Positions 6,059-14,198 of a stretch of DNA of 18,861 bases are shown here, in pieces. A program made the position numbers and the translations under genes. Numbering within the stretch: the stretch's first letter is position 1; every line of letters begins with the position of its first letter. The DNA is taken from NCBI GenBank assembly GCA_905207385.1, contig CAJLLH010000005.1, positions 1 through 18,861 on the forward strand. Reading direction: 5' to 3'. The notes below the pieces were generated by a model. That model had not been told where the DNA came from and did no database searches. It saw nothing but the letters and a program-made list of their open reading frames with translations. Origin of the DNA: an uncultured Eubacteriales bacterium (GTDB taxonomy: Bacteria; Bacillota; Clostridia; Christensenellales; Borkfalkiaceae).

Positions 6059-6426
6059 GGCGCGGCGCTGCTAAAGCTGAAGGCAACAGGGCAAAGGGCG
6101 CAAAGGGTGAAAAGATTGCCGCGGAATATCTTAAGCGGCAGGGTTATAAAATTCTTAAGCGCAATTTCCGCAATCCGTTCGGCGAGGTGGACATTATCGC
6201 GCAGAAAGACGACGTGATTGCTTTTGTGGAGGTTAAAACTCGCTTTTCTGACGGGTTCGGCGCGCCTTCCGAAGCTGTTGATTTCAAAAGGCGCGAAAGG
6301 TACGTAAACGCCGCGCGCTATTTTTTTGCAAACAGAGCCATAAACTGCATTGTGCGGTTTGATATAATCGAAGTGAAAGAAGGCGTTCCGAACCATATAG
6401 TTTCGGCTTTTGAAGCGCGGCGGTAA
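6046..6426 (+). CDS. yraN: UPF0102 protein YraN, restriction-endonuclease-like fold
   Basis: This 126-aa protein is in the YraN/UPF0102 family, whose biological role is not settled. Family features seen: G-x-x-G-E-x-x-A-A-E-Y-L near the N-terminus, R-N-F-R-N-P-F-G-E-V-D-I-I-A (39-52), F-V-E-V-K-T-R (60-66) and a later A-A-R-Y-F. Glu47, Asp49, Glu62 and Lys64 make the D-x-n-E-x-K arrangement of PD-(D/E)xK nucleases, so nuclease activity is plausible but inferred. ATG 6046 is preferred over upstream in-frame starts (GTG 6004, ATG 6013), which would lie deep inside rnhB and lack a binding site; AGGAG at 6029-6033 precedes 6046 with 12 nt spacing. Its stop codon sits in the loop of the terminator at 6417-6444. 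Confidence 0.93.
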   Translation: MGILRRGAAKAEGNRAKGAKGEKIAAEYLKRQGYKILKRNFRNPFGEVDIIAQKDDVIAFVEVKTRFSDGFGAPSEAVDFKRRERYVNAARYFFANRAINCIVRFDIIEVKEGVPNHIVSAFEARR

Positions 6427-6444
6427 ACCGCCGCTTTAATTTTT
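6417..6444 (+). terminator. Intrinsic terminator overlapping the yraN stop codon
   Basis: GCGGCGG (6417-6423), loop TAAA (6424-6427), CCGCCGC (6428-6434), then TTTAATTTTT. The 7-bp all-GC stem is perfect. The loop contains the TAA stop of yraN, so the last two to three codons encode the left arm. It closes the rimM-yraN transcript and isolates rplS. Confidence 0.85.
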
Positions 6445-6583
6445 GCAGATTGTTTAGAGCTAATAACTTATTCAGCTTTTGCGGGCTTATTATTTATATG
6501 GAATATAAAACTTCCGTTTTTTGGCACGTTTTCAAAAATTTTGGGGTGTGTCGCAATTTTCACAAAACTGCACTTAAAATAGC

Positions 6584-6612
6584 TTGATTTTTTTTTCGGG
6601 CTTTGGTAGAAT
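6584..6612 (+). promoter_or_regulatory. Promoter of rplS
   Basis: TTGATT (6584-6589), 17 nt, TAGAAT (6607-6612): 4/6 and 5/6 matches at ideal spacing, downstream of a terminator and 76 bp ahead of rplS. The predicted start is near 6619. The 6445-6583 stretch before it is AT-rich and shows nothing else that I can support. Confidence 0.65.
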
Positions 6613-6618
6613 AACTTG

Positions 6619-6681
6619 CGTACTTAACAAAGACGGGGCGGTCCTCTGCGCAAAATCCCGCACGAACGCCTTTTCAGGAGG
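6619..6681 (+). promoter_or_regulatory. Possible structured rplS leader
   Basis: The roughly 70-nt leader can fold with an outer stem GGCG (6637-6640)/CGCC (6667-6670), extendable by two G-U pairs, and an inner stem TGCG (6647-6650)/CGCA (6659-6662). It is followed by TTTT (6671-6674) and then the AGGAGG ribosome binding site (6676-6681). Ribosomal-protein leaders that bind L19 are known in Firmicutes, so autoregulation is possible. I cannot confirm a match to that RNA family from memory. Confidence 0.3.
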
Positions 6682-6688
6682 ATTAATT

Positions 6689-7033
6689 ATGAAGGGTCTT
6701 GTTGAAGCAATCGAAAAAGAAGGCATGAAAGAAAGCGTACCCGCATTCAACGTTGGCGACACCGTTAAGGTCGGCTTCAAGGTTATAGAAGGTACCAAGG
6801 AAAGGATTCAGAACTTCGAGGGCGTTGTAATCGCTAAAAAGCACGGCGGCATAAGGGAAAGCTTTACTGTAAGAAGGCTTTCTTTCGGCGTCGGCGTAGA
6901 AAGAACTTTCCCCGTTCATTCCCCCAAGATTGCATCCATCACCGTGGTTAAGCGCGGCAAGGTTAAAAGGGCTAAGCTCTATTATCTTCGCGGTCTTACC
7001 GGTAAGGCTGCAAAAATTACTGAAATTAAATAA
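6689..7033 (+). CDS. rplS: 50S ribosomal protein L19
   Basis: L19 lies at the 30S-50S interface and helps form an intersubunit bridge. The 114-aa sequence is of normal length and shows the family core [11 protein letters not shown] (about 39-49), [17 protein letters not shown] (59-75), and [15 protein letters not shown] (88-102). ATG 6689 follows a perfect AGGAGG (6676-6681); the longer open frame upstream contains the promoter and leader. In most bacteria rplS directly follows trmD. Here it is a single-gene unit between two terminators (6417-6444 and 7041-7072) with its own promoter. Confidence 0.98.
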   Translation: MKGLVEAIEKEGMKESVPAFNVGDTVKVGFKVIEGTKERIQNFEGVVIAKKHGGIRESFTVRRLSFGVGVERTFPVHSPKIASITVVKRGKVKRAKLYYLRGLTGKAAKITEIK

Positions 7034-7040
7034 GCCGGAA

Positions 7041-7072
7041 AAGAGCCTGTTTTACAGGTTCTTTTTTCTTTT
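7041..7072 (+). terminator. Intrinsic terminator of rplS
   Basis: AAGAGCCTGT (7041-7050), loop TTT, ACAGGTTCTT (7054-7063), then TTTTCTTTT. The 10-bp stem has one G-U pair. It lies 8 bp after the rplS stop. Confidence 0.9.
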
Positions 7073-7197
7073 ATACGGTTTTTTGCCGCATTTTTTGCTT
7101 TTCCGTTTAATCGGGTCAGCGTTTTGCGCGCGATTTTTTCAGACCGTTAACGAATGTGTTTTTTGTATGCTTCGGCGCATAAAATTTGTTTCTTGCG

Positions 7198-7226
7198 TTG
7201 AAAAAAGCTTATTTTTGTTGTATAAT
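7198..7226 (+). promoter_or_regulatory. Sigma-A promoter of comM-dprA and genes beyond
   Basis: TTGAAA (7198-7203), 17 nt, TATAAT (7221-7226), placed between the rplS terminator and comM. The leader is about 40 nt, ending in AAGGAG (7259-7264) ahead of ATG 7272. Because comM, dprA, topA, trmFO and hslV overlap or lie within 72 bp, this may drive the block as far as hslU or hisS. Confidence 0.8.
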
Positions 7227-7271
7227 ATATAAAGCCGTCGGCGCGGCGCAAAAAACTTAAGGAGTGTGCCT

Positions 7272-8798
7272 ATGCTTTCAAAGGTAATAAGTTATGCTTT
7301 GTGCGGGCTTGAAGGCGTCCCCGTAGAGGTTGAAACAGACATAAACAAGGGTATGGTTTCTTACGATCTGGTGGGGCTTCCCGACGCAGCCGTAAAGGAG
7401 AGCAAGGAGCGCGTGCGCTCTGCCGTAAAGAACAGCGCGTTGCGCTTTCCCGTAAGCAAAATAACCGTAAACCTTGCTCCCGCCGATATTAAAAAGGAGG
7501 GCTCGCACTACGACCTTCCCATAGCCGTAAGCATTCTCAAGGCGTCCGACCAGCTCCCCTGCGATACGGACGGCATCGTTTTTCTTGGCGAACTTGCGCT
7601 TGACGGAGCTTTGCGCGCGGTTACGGGCATACTTCCCATGCTCATTTCTGCAAAATCCCGCGGAATAACGCGCTTTATCGTCCCCGCCGCCAACGCCAAC
7701 GAAGCCAGCTTTATAGAGGGCGCGGAAGTTTACGCGCTTAAGTCGCTTAAAGAGGTAGTGGACTTTTTGTCTGGCGGGCAGACTTTTTCGCCCGTGGCGC
7801 ACAGAAGTTACGAAAGCGTTAAAAAAGAACGCAGATATAACACCGATTTATCTTTTGTAAAGGGACAGCGCATAGCAAAGCGCGCGCTTGAAATTGCCGC
7901 GGCGGGCGGGCACAACATACTGCTTGTAGGTCCTCCAGGCACGGGTAAAACAATGCTGGCGCGCTGTCTGCCTACCATTATGCCAGATATGTCGTTCGAA
8001 GAGGCGCTCGAAGTTACAAAAATACACTCCGTTTCCGGCGAGCTTACCGAGGAGGGCATAATAACTCTGCGCCCTTTCCGCACGCCACATCACACGGCTA
8101 CAACGGTATCTTTGTGCGGAGGCGGCAACAACAGAGTGCGCCCCGGCGAAATTTCAAAGGCGCACAACGGCGTGCTTTTTTTAGACGAGTTGCCCGAATA
8201 TTCGCGCTCCGCGCTCGAGGCTCTGCGCCAGCCGCTCGAGGACGGGCAGATTACCGTAACGCGTGCGGGCGGTTCGGCAACATTCCCCGCGGACTTTATG
8301 CTTTGCGCAAGCATGAACCCCTGTCCTTGCGGCAATTTCGGCTCTGCCGAGCTTGTATGCACCTGTACGCCCGCGCAGATAAAGCGCTACCGCGCAAAAA
8401 TTTCGGGGCCGCTTCTCGACAGGATAGATTTGCAGGTTGAAGTCGATTCGGTCAAGTACGACGACCTTATATCCGACGGTGCGGAGGAAACGAGCGCGCA
8501 GGTAAAAGCAAGGATAGAGGCGGCGCGCTCTGTCCAGCGCGAACGCTTTTCGGACGACGGAATGCGCTGCAATGCGGACATGGGCGAACGCCAGTTAAAA
8601 AAATACTGCCGCCTTTCGCGCGAGTGCGAAAGGGTTCTGCGCGAGGCGTTTGAAAGGCTTCATCTTTCGGCAAGGGCGCGTTCAAGGATAATAAAGGTTG
8701 CGCGCACCATAGCCGATTTGGACTTTGCAGCCGAAATACAGCCGCGGCACATTCTTGAAGCGGCGTCTTACCGCACGGGCGACGGTGATGTTTTATGA
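7272..8798 (+). CDS. comM: ComM/YifB-family AAA+ ATPase (Mg chelatase-like)
   Basis: Members of this family include ComM, a hexameric helicase that promotes branch migration during natural transformation in Vibrio and relatives; in Firmicutes the role is less studied. The 508-aa protein has the N-terminal YifB domain (V-S-Y-D-L-V-G-L-P-D-A-A-V-K-E-S-K-E-R-V near residue 28), Walker A G-P-P-G-T-G-K-T (220-227), Walker B V-L-F-L-D-E-L-P-E (301-309), and the family's N-P-C-P-C-G motif (Cys351, Cys353) with C-T-C (363-365), then I-S-G-P-L-L-D-R-I-D-L. ATG 7272 is chosen because AAGGAG is 7 nt upstream; an in-frame GTG at 7266 is too close to it. The stop overlaps the dprA start by 4 bp (ATGA), a sign of translational coupling. 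Confidence 0.93.
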   Translation: MLSKVISYALCGLEGVPVEVETDINKGMVSYDLVGLPDAAVKESKERVRSAVKNSALRFPVSKITVNLAPADIKKEGSHYDLPIAVSILKASDQLPCDTDGIVFLGELALDGALRAVTGILPMLISAKSRGITRFIVPAANANEASFIEGAEVYALKSLKEVVDFLSGGQTFSPVAHRSYESVKKERRYNTDLSFVKGQRIAKRALEIAAAGGHNILLVGPPGTGKTMLARCLPTIMPDMSFEEALEVTKIHSVSGELTEEGIITLRPFRTPHHTATTVSLCGGGNNRVRPGEISKAHNGVLFLDELPEYSRSALEALRQPLEDGQITVTRAGGSATFPADFMLCASMNPCPCGNFGSAELVCTCTPAQIKRYRAKISGPLLDRIDLQVEVDSVKYDDLISDGAEETSAQVKARIEAARSVQRERFSDDGMRCNADMGERQLKKYCRLSRECERVLREAFERLHLSARARSRIIKVARTIADLDFAAEIQPRHILEAASYRTGDGDVL

Positions 8799-9868
8799 TT
8801 GAATATTCTGAGGACGAACTCAATGCAATAGTTCTTGACAGCTTTGAAGAACTTACATACAAAGTAAAATATGAAGTTACAGAAAACTTTGCATTTTCAT
8901 ATCCTCTAAAAAAATACGAGCCTTTTCTGATTAAAACGCTTGGCGAGGGCGTATATAATAAAATAAGAGGTTTATATTTCTCGCGCGGGTACCGCGAAAA
9001 ACTTATACGCTCGCTCGAAGAAAAGGGCATTTTCTGCATAACATGTTTTTCGTCGGAATATCCCGAGCGGCTTAAAGTAATACCCGCTCCGCCCCTTGTG
9101 CTTTACTGCAAGGGCAACGCTTCGCTTTTAAACCGCAGAGCTATCGCAATTGTAGGTTCAAGGCGCACTTTGCCCGAAATTTTGAAAGCGTGCAAAAGAA
9201 TAAGCGGACAGGCGGCGCAAAAGTTCGCCGTGGTTACTGGCACTGCAGACGGCGCCGATACTGCCGCCGCAGAAGGCGCGGTAAACAGCGGAAATCTTAT
9301 TTTTGTAGCGGCGCAGGGTCTTGACCACGTTTATCCCGCGTCAAACGCCCGCCTTTACAAAGTTGCTGCGCAGAAAGGACTTGTTATATCCGAACAGCGC
9401 CCCGCTCAGGTTGCAAAATCATACCTTTTCCCCGTACGCAACAGAATAATAGCCGCGCTTGCAGACGGCGTTCTGGTCGTGTCTGCGGGCGAAAAGAGCG
9501 GCGCTTCCATTACCGCGGAATACGCCTTCGAATACGGCAAGGATGTGTTCTGTTTTCCCTATTCTCTTGGCGTTCCTTCGGGCGTCGGGTGCAACAGGCT
9601 GATTAAAAAAGGCGCGTACCTTGCGGAAAATATACTTGACATTTTTAATGTGTTTGGTTTAGACTTTACTGCATACGAGCGCCCCGAACTTACCGAAAGA
9701 GAGGCGGAAGTGCTTTCCGCGCTTAAAAACACGGGCACGGCGCACATATCAGAACTGGCCTTAAAGCTCGGTTCCAGACCGTTTGAAATACTTGCCGAGC
9801 TTTCCTCGCTTGAGGTAAAAGGGCTTGTGGCGCGCCTTGGCGGCAATACTTACGTTGCCGTAAATTAA
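8795..9868 (+). CDS. dprA: DprA/Smf-family DNA-processing protein, divergent
   Basis: DprA binds incoming single-stranded DNA and loads RecA during transformation; it is also widespread in non-competent bacteria. The 357-aa protein has a weakly conserved N-terminal region (1-110), a Rossmann-like DprA domain (about 112-285) with A-I-V-G-S-R-R (118-124), G-L-D-H-V-Y-P-A-S-N (175-184), the well-kept F-P-V-R-N-R-I-I-A (212-220), S-G-A-S-I-T-A-E-Y-A (235-244) and G-C-N-R-L-I-K-K-G-A (265-274), and a C-terminal winged-helix domain (about 298-357). The usual S-G-x-A-x-G-I-D-x-x-A-H signature reads T-G-T-A-D-G-A-D-T-A-A-A-E-G-A (148-162), with the Ile and His replaced. It overlaps comM by 4 bp and is followed by topA after 72 bp, the Bacillus smf-topA order. 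Confidence 0.9.
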   Translation: MIEYSEDELNAIVLDSFEELTYKVKYEVTENFAFSYPLKKYEPFLIKTLGEGVYNKIRGLYFSRGYREKLIRSLEEKGIFCITCFSSEYPERLKVIPAPPLVLYCKGNASLLNRRAIAIVGSRRTLPEILKACKRISGQAAQKFAVVTGTADGADTAAAEGAVNSGNLIFVAAQGLDHVYPASNARLYKVAAQKGLVISEQRPAQVAKSYLFPVRNRIIAALADGVLVVSAGEKSGASITAEYAFEYGKDVFCFPYSLGVPSGVGCNRLIKKGAYLAENILDIFNVFGLDFTAYERPELTEREAEVLSALKNTGTAHISELALKLGSRPFEILAELSSLEVKGLVARLGGNTYVAVN

Positions 9869-9916
9869 AGGCGCGTGCGGGCTAAAAGCCTTGCAATAAT
9901 CAAAAAAATTCTGTAC

Positions 9917-9930
9917 GCCGCCACTGCGGC
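9917..9930. repeat. Possible degenerate intergenic palindrome
   Basis: GCCGC (9917-9921), CACT, GCGGC (9926-9930) in the 72-bp dprA-topA gap. The arms match copy C's arm order but the AT centre is missing, so membership in the family is doubtful. Confidence 0.3.
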
Positions 9931-9940
9931 ACGGTGAAAT

Positions 9941-12310
9941 ATGGATCTTATAATAGTCGAATCGCCTTCCAAGGCAAAAACAATTTCCAAGTACTTAAAG
10001 GGCAAATATAAGGTAGATGCATCAGGCGGACACATCCGCGACCTGCCCGAACGCACTCTTGGCGTTAAAATAACCGATAATTTCGAGCCGAGGTACGAAG
10101 AATCTCCCGGCAAAAAGGACATAATAGCGCGCCTTTCGTCAGAGGCTAAAAAAGCGGGAAAAGTATACCTTGCAACCGACCCTGACCGCGAAGGCGAGGC
10201 AATAAGCTGGCATCTTCAGACCGTACTCGGTCTCGACCCCGACGGCGAAAACAGAATAGAGTTCAACGAAATTTCGCCCAAGGCTGTTCAGAACGCGCTC
10301 CAGCACCCCAGAAAAATAAATTACAACCTTGTGGACGCCCAGCAGGCGCGCAGGGTGTTAGACAGGCTTGTGGGCTACAAACTTTCGCCCCTTCTCAATA
10401 ACAGAATACAGAACGGTCTTTCCGCGGGCAGAGTGCAGTCGGTTGCCCTCCGCCTCATAGTTGACAGAGAGCGCGAAATCAAGGCTTTCGTGCCTGAAGA
10501 ATACTGGAACCTTATAGCGATGCTTCAGGATACCGAAAGCAAGTACGCGCCTTTCAGAGCGGTATGCCAGCTTAAAAAGAGCGGCAAAAGCATTGCTAAG
10601 GAGCAGGCGGAAGAGGCGGAAGCCAAAGTAAAGGCTTCGCCGTTCACGGTAACAAAGGTAAAAAGCGGCGTAACAAAACAGCATGCGCCCGCGCCTTTCA
10701 CCACATCTTCGCTCCAGCAGGACGCTTCAAATAAATTCGGAATGTCCTCGCCCGAAACAATGCTCGTGGCTCAGCACCTTTACGAAGGCATGGACGTCGG
10801 CGGCGACCACATCGCGCTCATAACCTATATAAGAACGGACTCCGTCCGCGTATCCGACGAAGCTCAGGCGGGCGCGCTGGAATTCATAAAGAACACTTAC
10901 GGCGAAAAGTACGCTCCCGCAAAGCCCAACCATTACGTAACAAAGAAGGGTGCGCAGGACGCGCACGAGGCTATCCGCCCCATAAATCTTTCAATAACGC
11001 CCGAAAGCGTTAAAAAATCGCTCGATAAAAAGCATTACAATATATACAAACTGGTATACGACAGGTTCATCGCCTCGCAGATGGCTGAAGCGCAGTACAA
11101 CACCATGCAGATAGAAGCCACAAGCGCGGGCTACGTGTTCAAGGCAAGCGGCAGAGCGCTGTTGTTTGCGGGATATACCGCGGCATATCAGGAAGCCCCC
11201 AAGGAAAAGGACGACGAGGAGGAGGCGGCAAAACTGCTTCCGCCCCTTCAGGAAGGCGACAGCCTCAACCTGCGCGATTTTTCCAAGGAGCAGAAGTTCA
11301 CCCGCCCGCCTTTAAGGTATACCGACGCGTCGCTTGTAAAGGCGATGGAAGAAAAGGGCATAGGCCGCCCGTCCACTTACGAAAGCATAATTTCCGTGCT
11401 CACAAGGCGCAGATATGTTGAAAAGGACGGCAAGTATATGGTTCCCACCGAGGTTGCCTATAAAATAACCGATATGCTCGTGCACTACTTCACCGACATA
11501 ATGGACGTAGGTTTCACCGCGCATATGGAGGACGACCTCGATAAAATCGAAGAGGGCGGCACCGACTGGCACAAGATTATTGCCGATTTCTACCCCGGTT
11601 TTGCCGAAAAGCTTAAAACGGCTTCCACCGACGGCGACGAACTTACAGATATAATCTGCGAAAAGTGCGGCCATCCAATGATAAGGCGCACCGGCAAATA
11701 CGGCAAATATCTTGCTTGCTCAAATTACCCCGCTTGCTCCAATATAATAAGCGAGTCCGAGCAGGAAGTTTCTTCCGTGCGCTGCCCCAAATGCGGCGCA
11801 AACATGGTGGTAAAAAGCGGCAAGTACGGCAAATTCCTCGCTTGTCCCAATTATCCCGAATGCTCTTCAATTCTGCCTATGGACGCCAAAATCTCGCAGG
11901 AAAAGTGCAAGGAATGCGGCGGCGAAATGCTTATAAAGAAGGGCAGATACGGTCAGTATCTCGAATGCGCAAAATGCGGCGCCAAACGCCCCATTAATCC
12001 CGAATCCTCGGGCGAGGGCGTAAAGACTGAGGGCAAGTGTCCCGATTGCGGCAAGCCTATGCGCAGAATGCGCTCCAAAAACGGCAAAATATATTACGGC
12101 TGCACGGGCTATCCCGAATGCAAGTTCTTAAGCTGGGACGTACCCACGGGCGACAAGTGCCCCAAGTGCGGCAAGGGTTACCTTGTCAAGCGCGGCGACG
12201 GAATAAGGTGTTCCGAAAAGTCGTGCGATTATTTCCTTAAAACGGAAGAAAGCGCCGCGAATGGCGGCGAAGGCTCGTCTTCCGCGGATGAAAGCAATGC
12301 AAACGGTTAA
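9941..12310 (+). CDS. topA: DNA topoisomerase I (type IA)
   Basis: TopA relaxes negative supercoils by cutting and passing one strand. In the 789-aa protein the TOPRIM domain holds Glu7 (I-V-E-S-P-S-K-A) and A-T-D-P-D-R-E-G-E-A (78-87, Asp80 and Asp82). G-R-V-Q-S-V-A-L-R follows near residue 163, then the catalytic Tyr296 in I-T-Y-I-R-T-D-S, and G-I-G-R-P-S-T-Y in the strand-passage region. The C-terminal third has five Cys-rich modules starting near residues 573, 615, 656, 700 and 740. The first four have topoisomerase zinc-ribbon form (C-x-x-C-G, K-Y-G-K/R-Y-G-Q or similar, then C-x-x-Y-P-x-C or C-x-x-C); the fifth is shorter. A short Ala/Ser-rich tail ends the protein. ATG 9941 has GGTGA at 9933-9937. 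Its end overlaps trmFO. Confidence 0.97.
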   Translation: MDLIIVESPSKAKTISKYLKGKYKVDASGGHIRDLPERTLGVKITDNFEPRYEESPGKKDIIARLSSEAKKAGKVYLATDPDREGEAISWHLQTVLGLDPDGENRIEFNEISPKAVQNALQHPRKINYNLVDAQQARRVLDRLVGYKLSPLLNNRIQNGLSAGRVQSVALRLIVDREREIKAFVPEEYWNLIAMLQDTESKYAPFRAVCQLKKSGKSIAKEQAEEAEAKVKASPFTVTKVKSGVTKQHAPAPFTTSSLQQDASNKFGMSSPETMLVAQHLYEGMDVGGDHIALITYIRTDSVRVSDEAQAGALEFIKNTYGEKYAPAKPNHYVTKKGAQDAHEAIRPINLSITPESVKKSLDKKHYNIYKLVYDRFIASQMAEAQYNTMQIEATSAGYVFKASGRALLFAGYTAAYQEAPKEKDDEEEAAKLLPPLQEGDSLNLRDFSKEQKFTRPPLRYTDASLVKAMEEKGIGRPSTYESIISVLTRRRYVEKDGKYMVPTEVAYKITDMLVHYFTDIMDVGFTAHMEDDLDKIEEGGTDWHKIIADFYPGFAEKLKTASTDGDELTDIICEKCGHPMIRRTGKYGKYLACSNYPACSNIISESEQEVSSVRCPKCGANMVVKSGKYGKFLACPNYPECSSILPMDAKISQEKCKECGGEMLIKKGRYGQYLECAKCGAKRPINPESSGEGVKTEGKCPDCGKPMRRMRSKNGKIYYGCTGYPECKFLSWDVPTGDKCPKCGKGYLVKRGDGIRCSEKSCDYFLKTEESAANGGEGSSSADESNANG

Positions 12311-13598
12311 AGTAATCGGCGCGGGTCTCGCGGGTTGCGAGGCCGCCTGGCGCCTCGCGGAAGAGGGATTTTCGGTAGAGCTTTACGATATCAAGCCCAA
12401 ATCTTTCTCTCCCGCGCACAAAAGCGCAGACTTTGCCGAGCTTGTCTGCTCCAATTCCTTAAAAAGCAACGATGTGTATGGCAACGCGTGCGGTCTTTTG
12501 AAAGAGGAAATGCGCGTTTTAGGCTCGCTTACAATGCAGGCGGCGGCACAGTCAGCCGTGCCCGCGGGCGGCGCGCTCGCTGTAGACAGAGATAGGTTTG
12601 CGGGCTTTATAACCGATAAAATAAAAAATCATAAAAACATAAAAGTTATCTGTGCCGAAGTTGCCCGCGTGCCTGAAGGTGCGTGCGTAGTGGCTACCGG
12701 TCCGCTTACCTGCGGTCCTCTGGCTGAGGATATAGCGGCGGTAACGGGCGGCGGACTGCATTTTTACGACGCGTCTGCGCCTATAATTTCGGCGGAGAGC
12801 ATAGATATGTCGCGCGCGTTCGCGGGCGGCAGATACGGCAAGGGCGGCGACGATTACCTCAACTGCCCCATGACCAAGGAAGAATATAAGGCGTTTTACG
12901 CGGCGCTTTCTTCGGCGGAGAGAGCTCAGCTCCATTCTTTTGAAAAGAGGGAGATATTTGAAGGTTGCATGCCGCTCGAAGTCATGGCGGCGCGCGGCGA
13001 AGATACGCTCCGCTTCGGACCGTTCAAGCCAGTAGGGCTCAGAGATGGCGAAGGCAGGTCGTACTACGCCGTTCTTCAGCTCAGAAAGGAAAATCTTGAA
13101 GGCAGCGCCTACAACCTCGTCGGTTGCCAGACGAACCTGAAGTTCGGCGAACAGAGAAGGGTTTTCTCACTCGTTCCCGCGCTTAAAAATGCGGAATTTC
13201 TGCGCTACGGCGTAATGCACCGCAATACTTTCATAAATTCGCCGCAGTGCCTCAGCGCAGATTTTTCGCTTAAAAACTCGCCCCAAACGTTCTTTGCGGG
13301 ACAGATAACGGGCGTCGAAGGTTATGTCGAATCGGCGGCTTCGGGCATCCTCGCGGCAATACATCTTTCGCGCAGGTTGCGCGGCAAAACCACGCTTATC
13401 CCGCCCGAAAAAACTGTATGCGGCGCGCTTTCGCGCTATATAGCGGCGGAAAACGTCAATTTCCAGCCGATGAACGCCAATTTCGGGCTTCTCGGCGCCG
13501 CCGAAACGGGCATACGCGACAAAAAGGAACGCTACAAGTTCCTCGCGGAAAGGGCTTTAAAATACATAGGGGAGTATAAAGATTTATTATGTCAGTAG
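12297..13598 (+). CDS. trmFO: Methylenetetrahydrofolate-tRNA-(uracil54-C5)-methyltransferase TrmFO
   Basis: TrmFO (formerly Gid) makes m5U54 in the tRNA T-loop using methylenetetrahydrofolate and FADH2; this route is typical of Firmicutes, in place of SAM-dependent TrmA. The 433-aa protein begins with an FAD-binding G-A-G-L-A-G (8-13). It keeps [10 protein letters not shown] (46-55) with Cys51, [26 protein letters not shown] (Cys224), and [12 protein letters not shown] near the C-terminus. Cys51 and Cys224 correspond to Cys53 and Cys226 studied in Bacillus TrmFO. ATG 12297 best fits the family start; in-frame ATGs at 12261 and 12288 would add an unsupported N-terminus. It overlaps topA by 14 bp and hslV by 10 bp. 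Bacillus has codV/xerC between this gene and hslV; it is missing here. Confidence 0.95.
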   Translation: MQTVKVIGAGLAGCEAAWRLAEEGFSVELYDIKPKSFSPAHKSADFAELVCSNSLKSNDVYGNACGLLKEEMRVLGSLTMQAAAQSAVPAGGALAVDRDRFAGFITDKIKNHKNIKVICAEVARVPEGACVVATGPLTCGPLAEDIAAVTGGGLHFYDASAPIISAESIDMSRAFAGGRYGKGGDDYLNCPMTKEEYKAFYAALSSAERAQLHSFEKREIFEGCMPLEVMAARGEDTLRFGPFKPVGLRDGEGRSYYAVLQLRKENLEGSAYNLVGCQTNLKFGEQRRVFSLVPALKNAEFLRYGVMHRNTFINSPQCLSADFSLKNSPQTFFAGQITGVEGYVESAASGILAAIHLSRRLRGKTTLIPPEKTVCGALSRYIAAENVNFQPMNANFGLLGAAETGIRDKKERYKFLAERALKYIGEYKDLLCQ

Positions 13599-14128
13599 AA
13601 TTTCACGCTACAACCATATGCGCCGTAAAAAAGGACGGCGTTACGGCAATCGCCGGCGACGGTCAGGTAACCATGGGCGAAAGCGTTATTTTTAAAAATT
13701 CGGCTACCAAGGTGCGCAGAATTTACGGCGGCAAAGTCGTTTTAGGCTTTGCGGGCTCGGTTTCGGACGCCTTTTCTTTAAGCGAAAAGTTTGAAGGAAT
13801 GCTCAATAAATTTTCGGGCAACCTCATGCGTTCGGCTGTTGAACTTGCCGAGCTGTGGCGTTCGGATAAAATGGTGCGCAAGCTCGAAGCTCTTATGATT
13901 GTCGCCGATAAAGATACAATGCTCATTGTTTCGGGCACGGGCGAAGTAATAGAGCCCGACGGCGGCGTATGCGCAATAGGCAGCGGCGGCAACTACGCGC
14001 TTGCCGCGGCGCGCGCGCTCATTCAGAACACCGACTATACCGCGCAGGAAATAGCTACAAAAGCGCTTAAAATTGCCAGCGAAATCTGCGTATTCACTAA
14101 CGATAACATAAAGTGCGAAACCGTTTAA
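13589..14128 (+). CDS. hslV: HslV (ClpQ/CodW) peptidase subunit
   Basis: HslV forms the proteolytic double ring of the HslUV ATP-dependent protease. The 179-aa sequence has the N-terminal H-A-T-T-I-C-A-V, a conserved A-G-D-G-Q-V-T-M-G (22-30), [16 protein letters not shown]-like [12 protein letters not shown], and [15 protein letters not shown]. The catalytic residue is expected to be Thr8 after removal of the first seven residues (M-S-V-E-F-H-A), since N-terminal Thr is the HslV nucleophile; Bacillus ClpQ has a comparable leader but has been reported to use Ser, so this is an inference. GGGGAG lies about 14 nt before ATG 13589, rather far. Translation is probably coupled to the overlapping trmFO end. 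Confidence 0.96.
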   Translation: MSVEFHATTICAVKKDGVTAIAGDGQVTMGESVIFKNSATKVRRIYGGKVVLGFAGSVSDAFSLSEKFEGMLNKFSGNLMRSAVELAELWRSDKMVRKLEALMIVADKDTMLIVSGTGEVIEPDGGVCAIGSGGNYALAAARALIQNTDYTAQEIATKALKIASEICVFTNDNIKCETV

Positions 14129-14147
14129 AGCGGTAAAATAACAAAAA

Positions 14148-14166
14148 GGTGCGCATATATGCCGCA
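14148..14166. repeat. Intergenic palindrome, copy E
   Basis: GGTGCGCATATATGCCGCA, between hslV and hslU, 20 bp before the hslU ribosome binding site. Core GCATATATGC is a perfect palindrome with flanks TGC/CGCA; one G is missing from the left arm relative to a perfect palindrome. It is identical over 19 bp to copies F and G. Confidence 0.8.
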
Positions 14167-14198
14167 ATTAACGCGCTTGCGCATGAAAAGGTGTGGAA

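Noticed and set aside
6498..6587. A 29-codon ORF (ATG 6498) ahead of rplS
   Set aside because: It has no ribosome binding site, lies upstream of the predicted rplS transcription start, and its sequence has no recognisable feature.
8467..9039. A 190-codon open frame on the - strand across the comM-dprA junction
   Set aside because: Both overlapped + strand genes are well supported; the antisense product is low-complexity and arginine/serine-rich, typical of a shadow frame.
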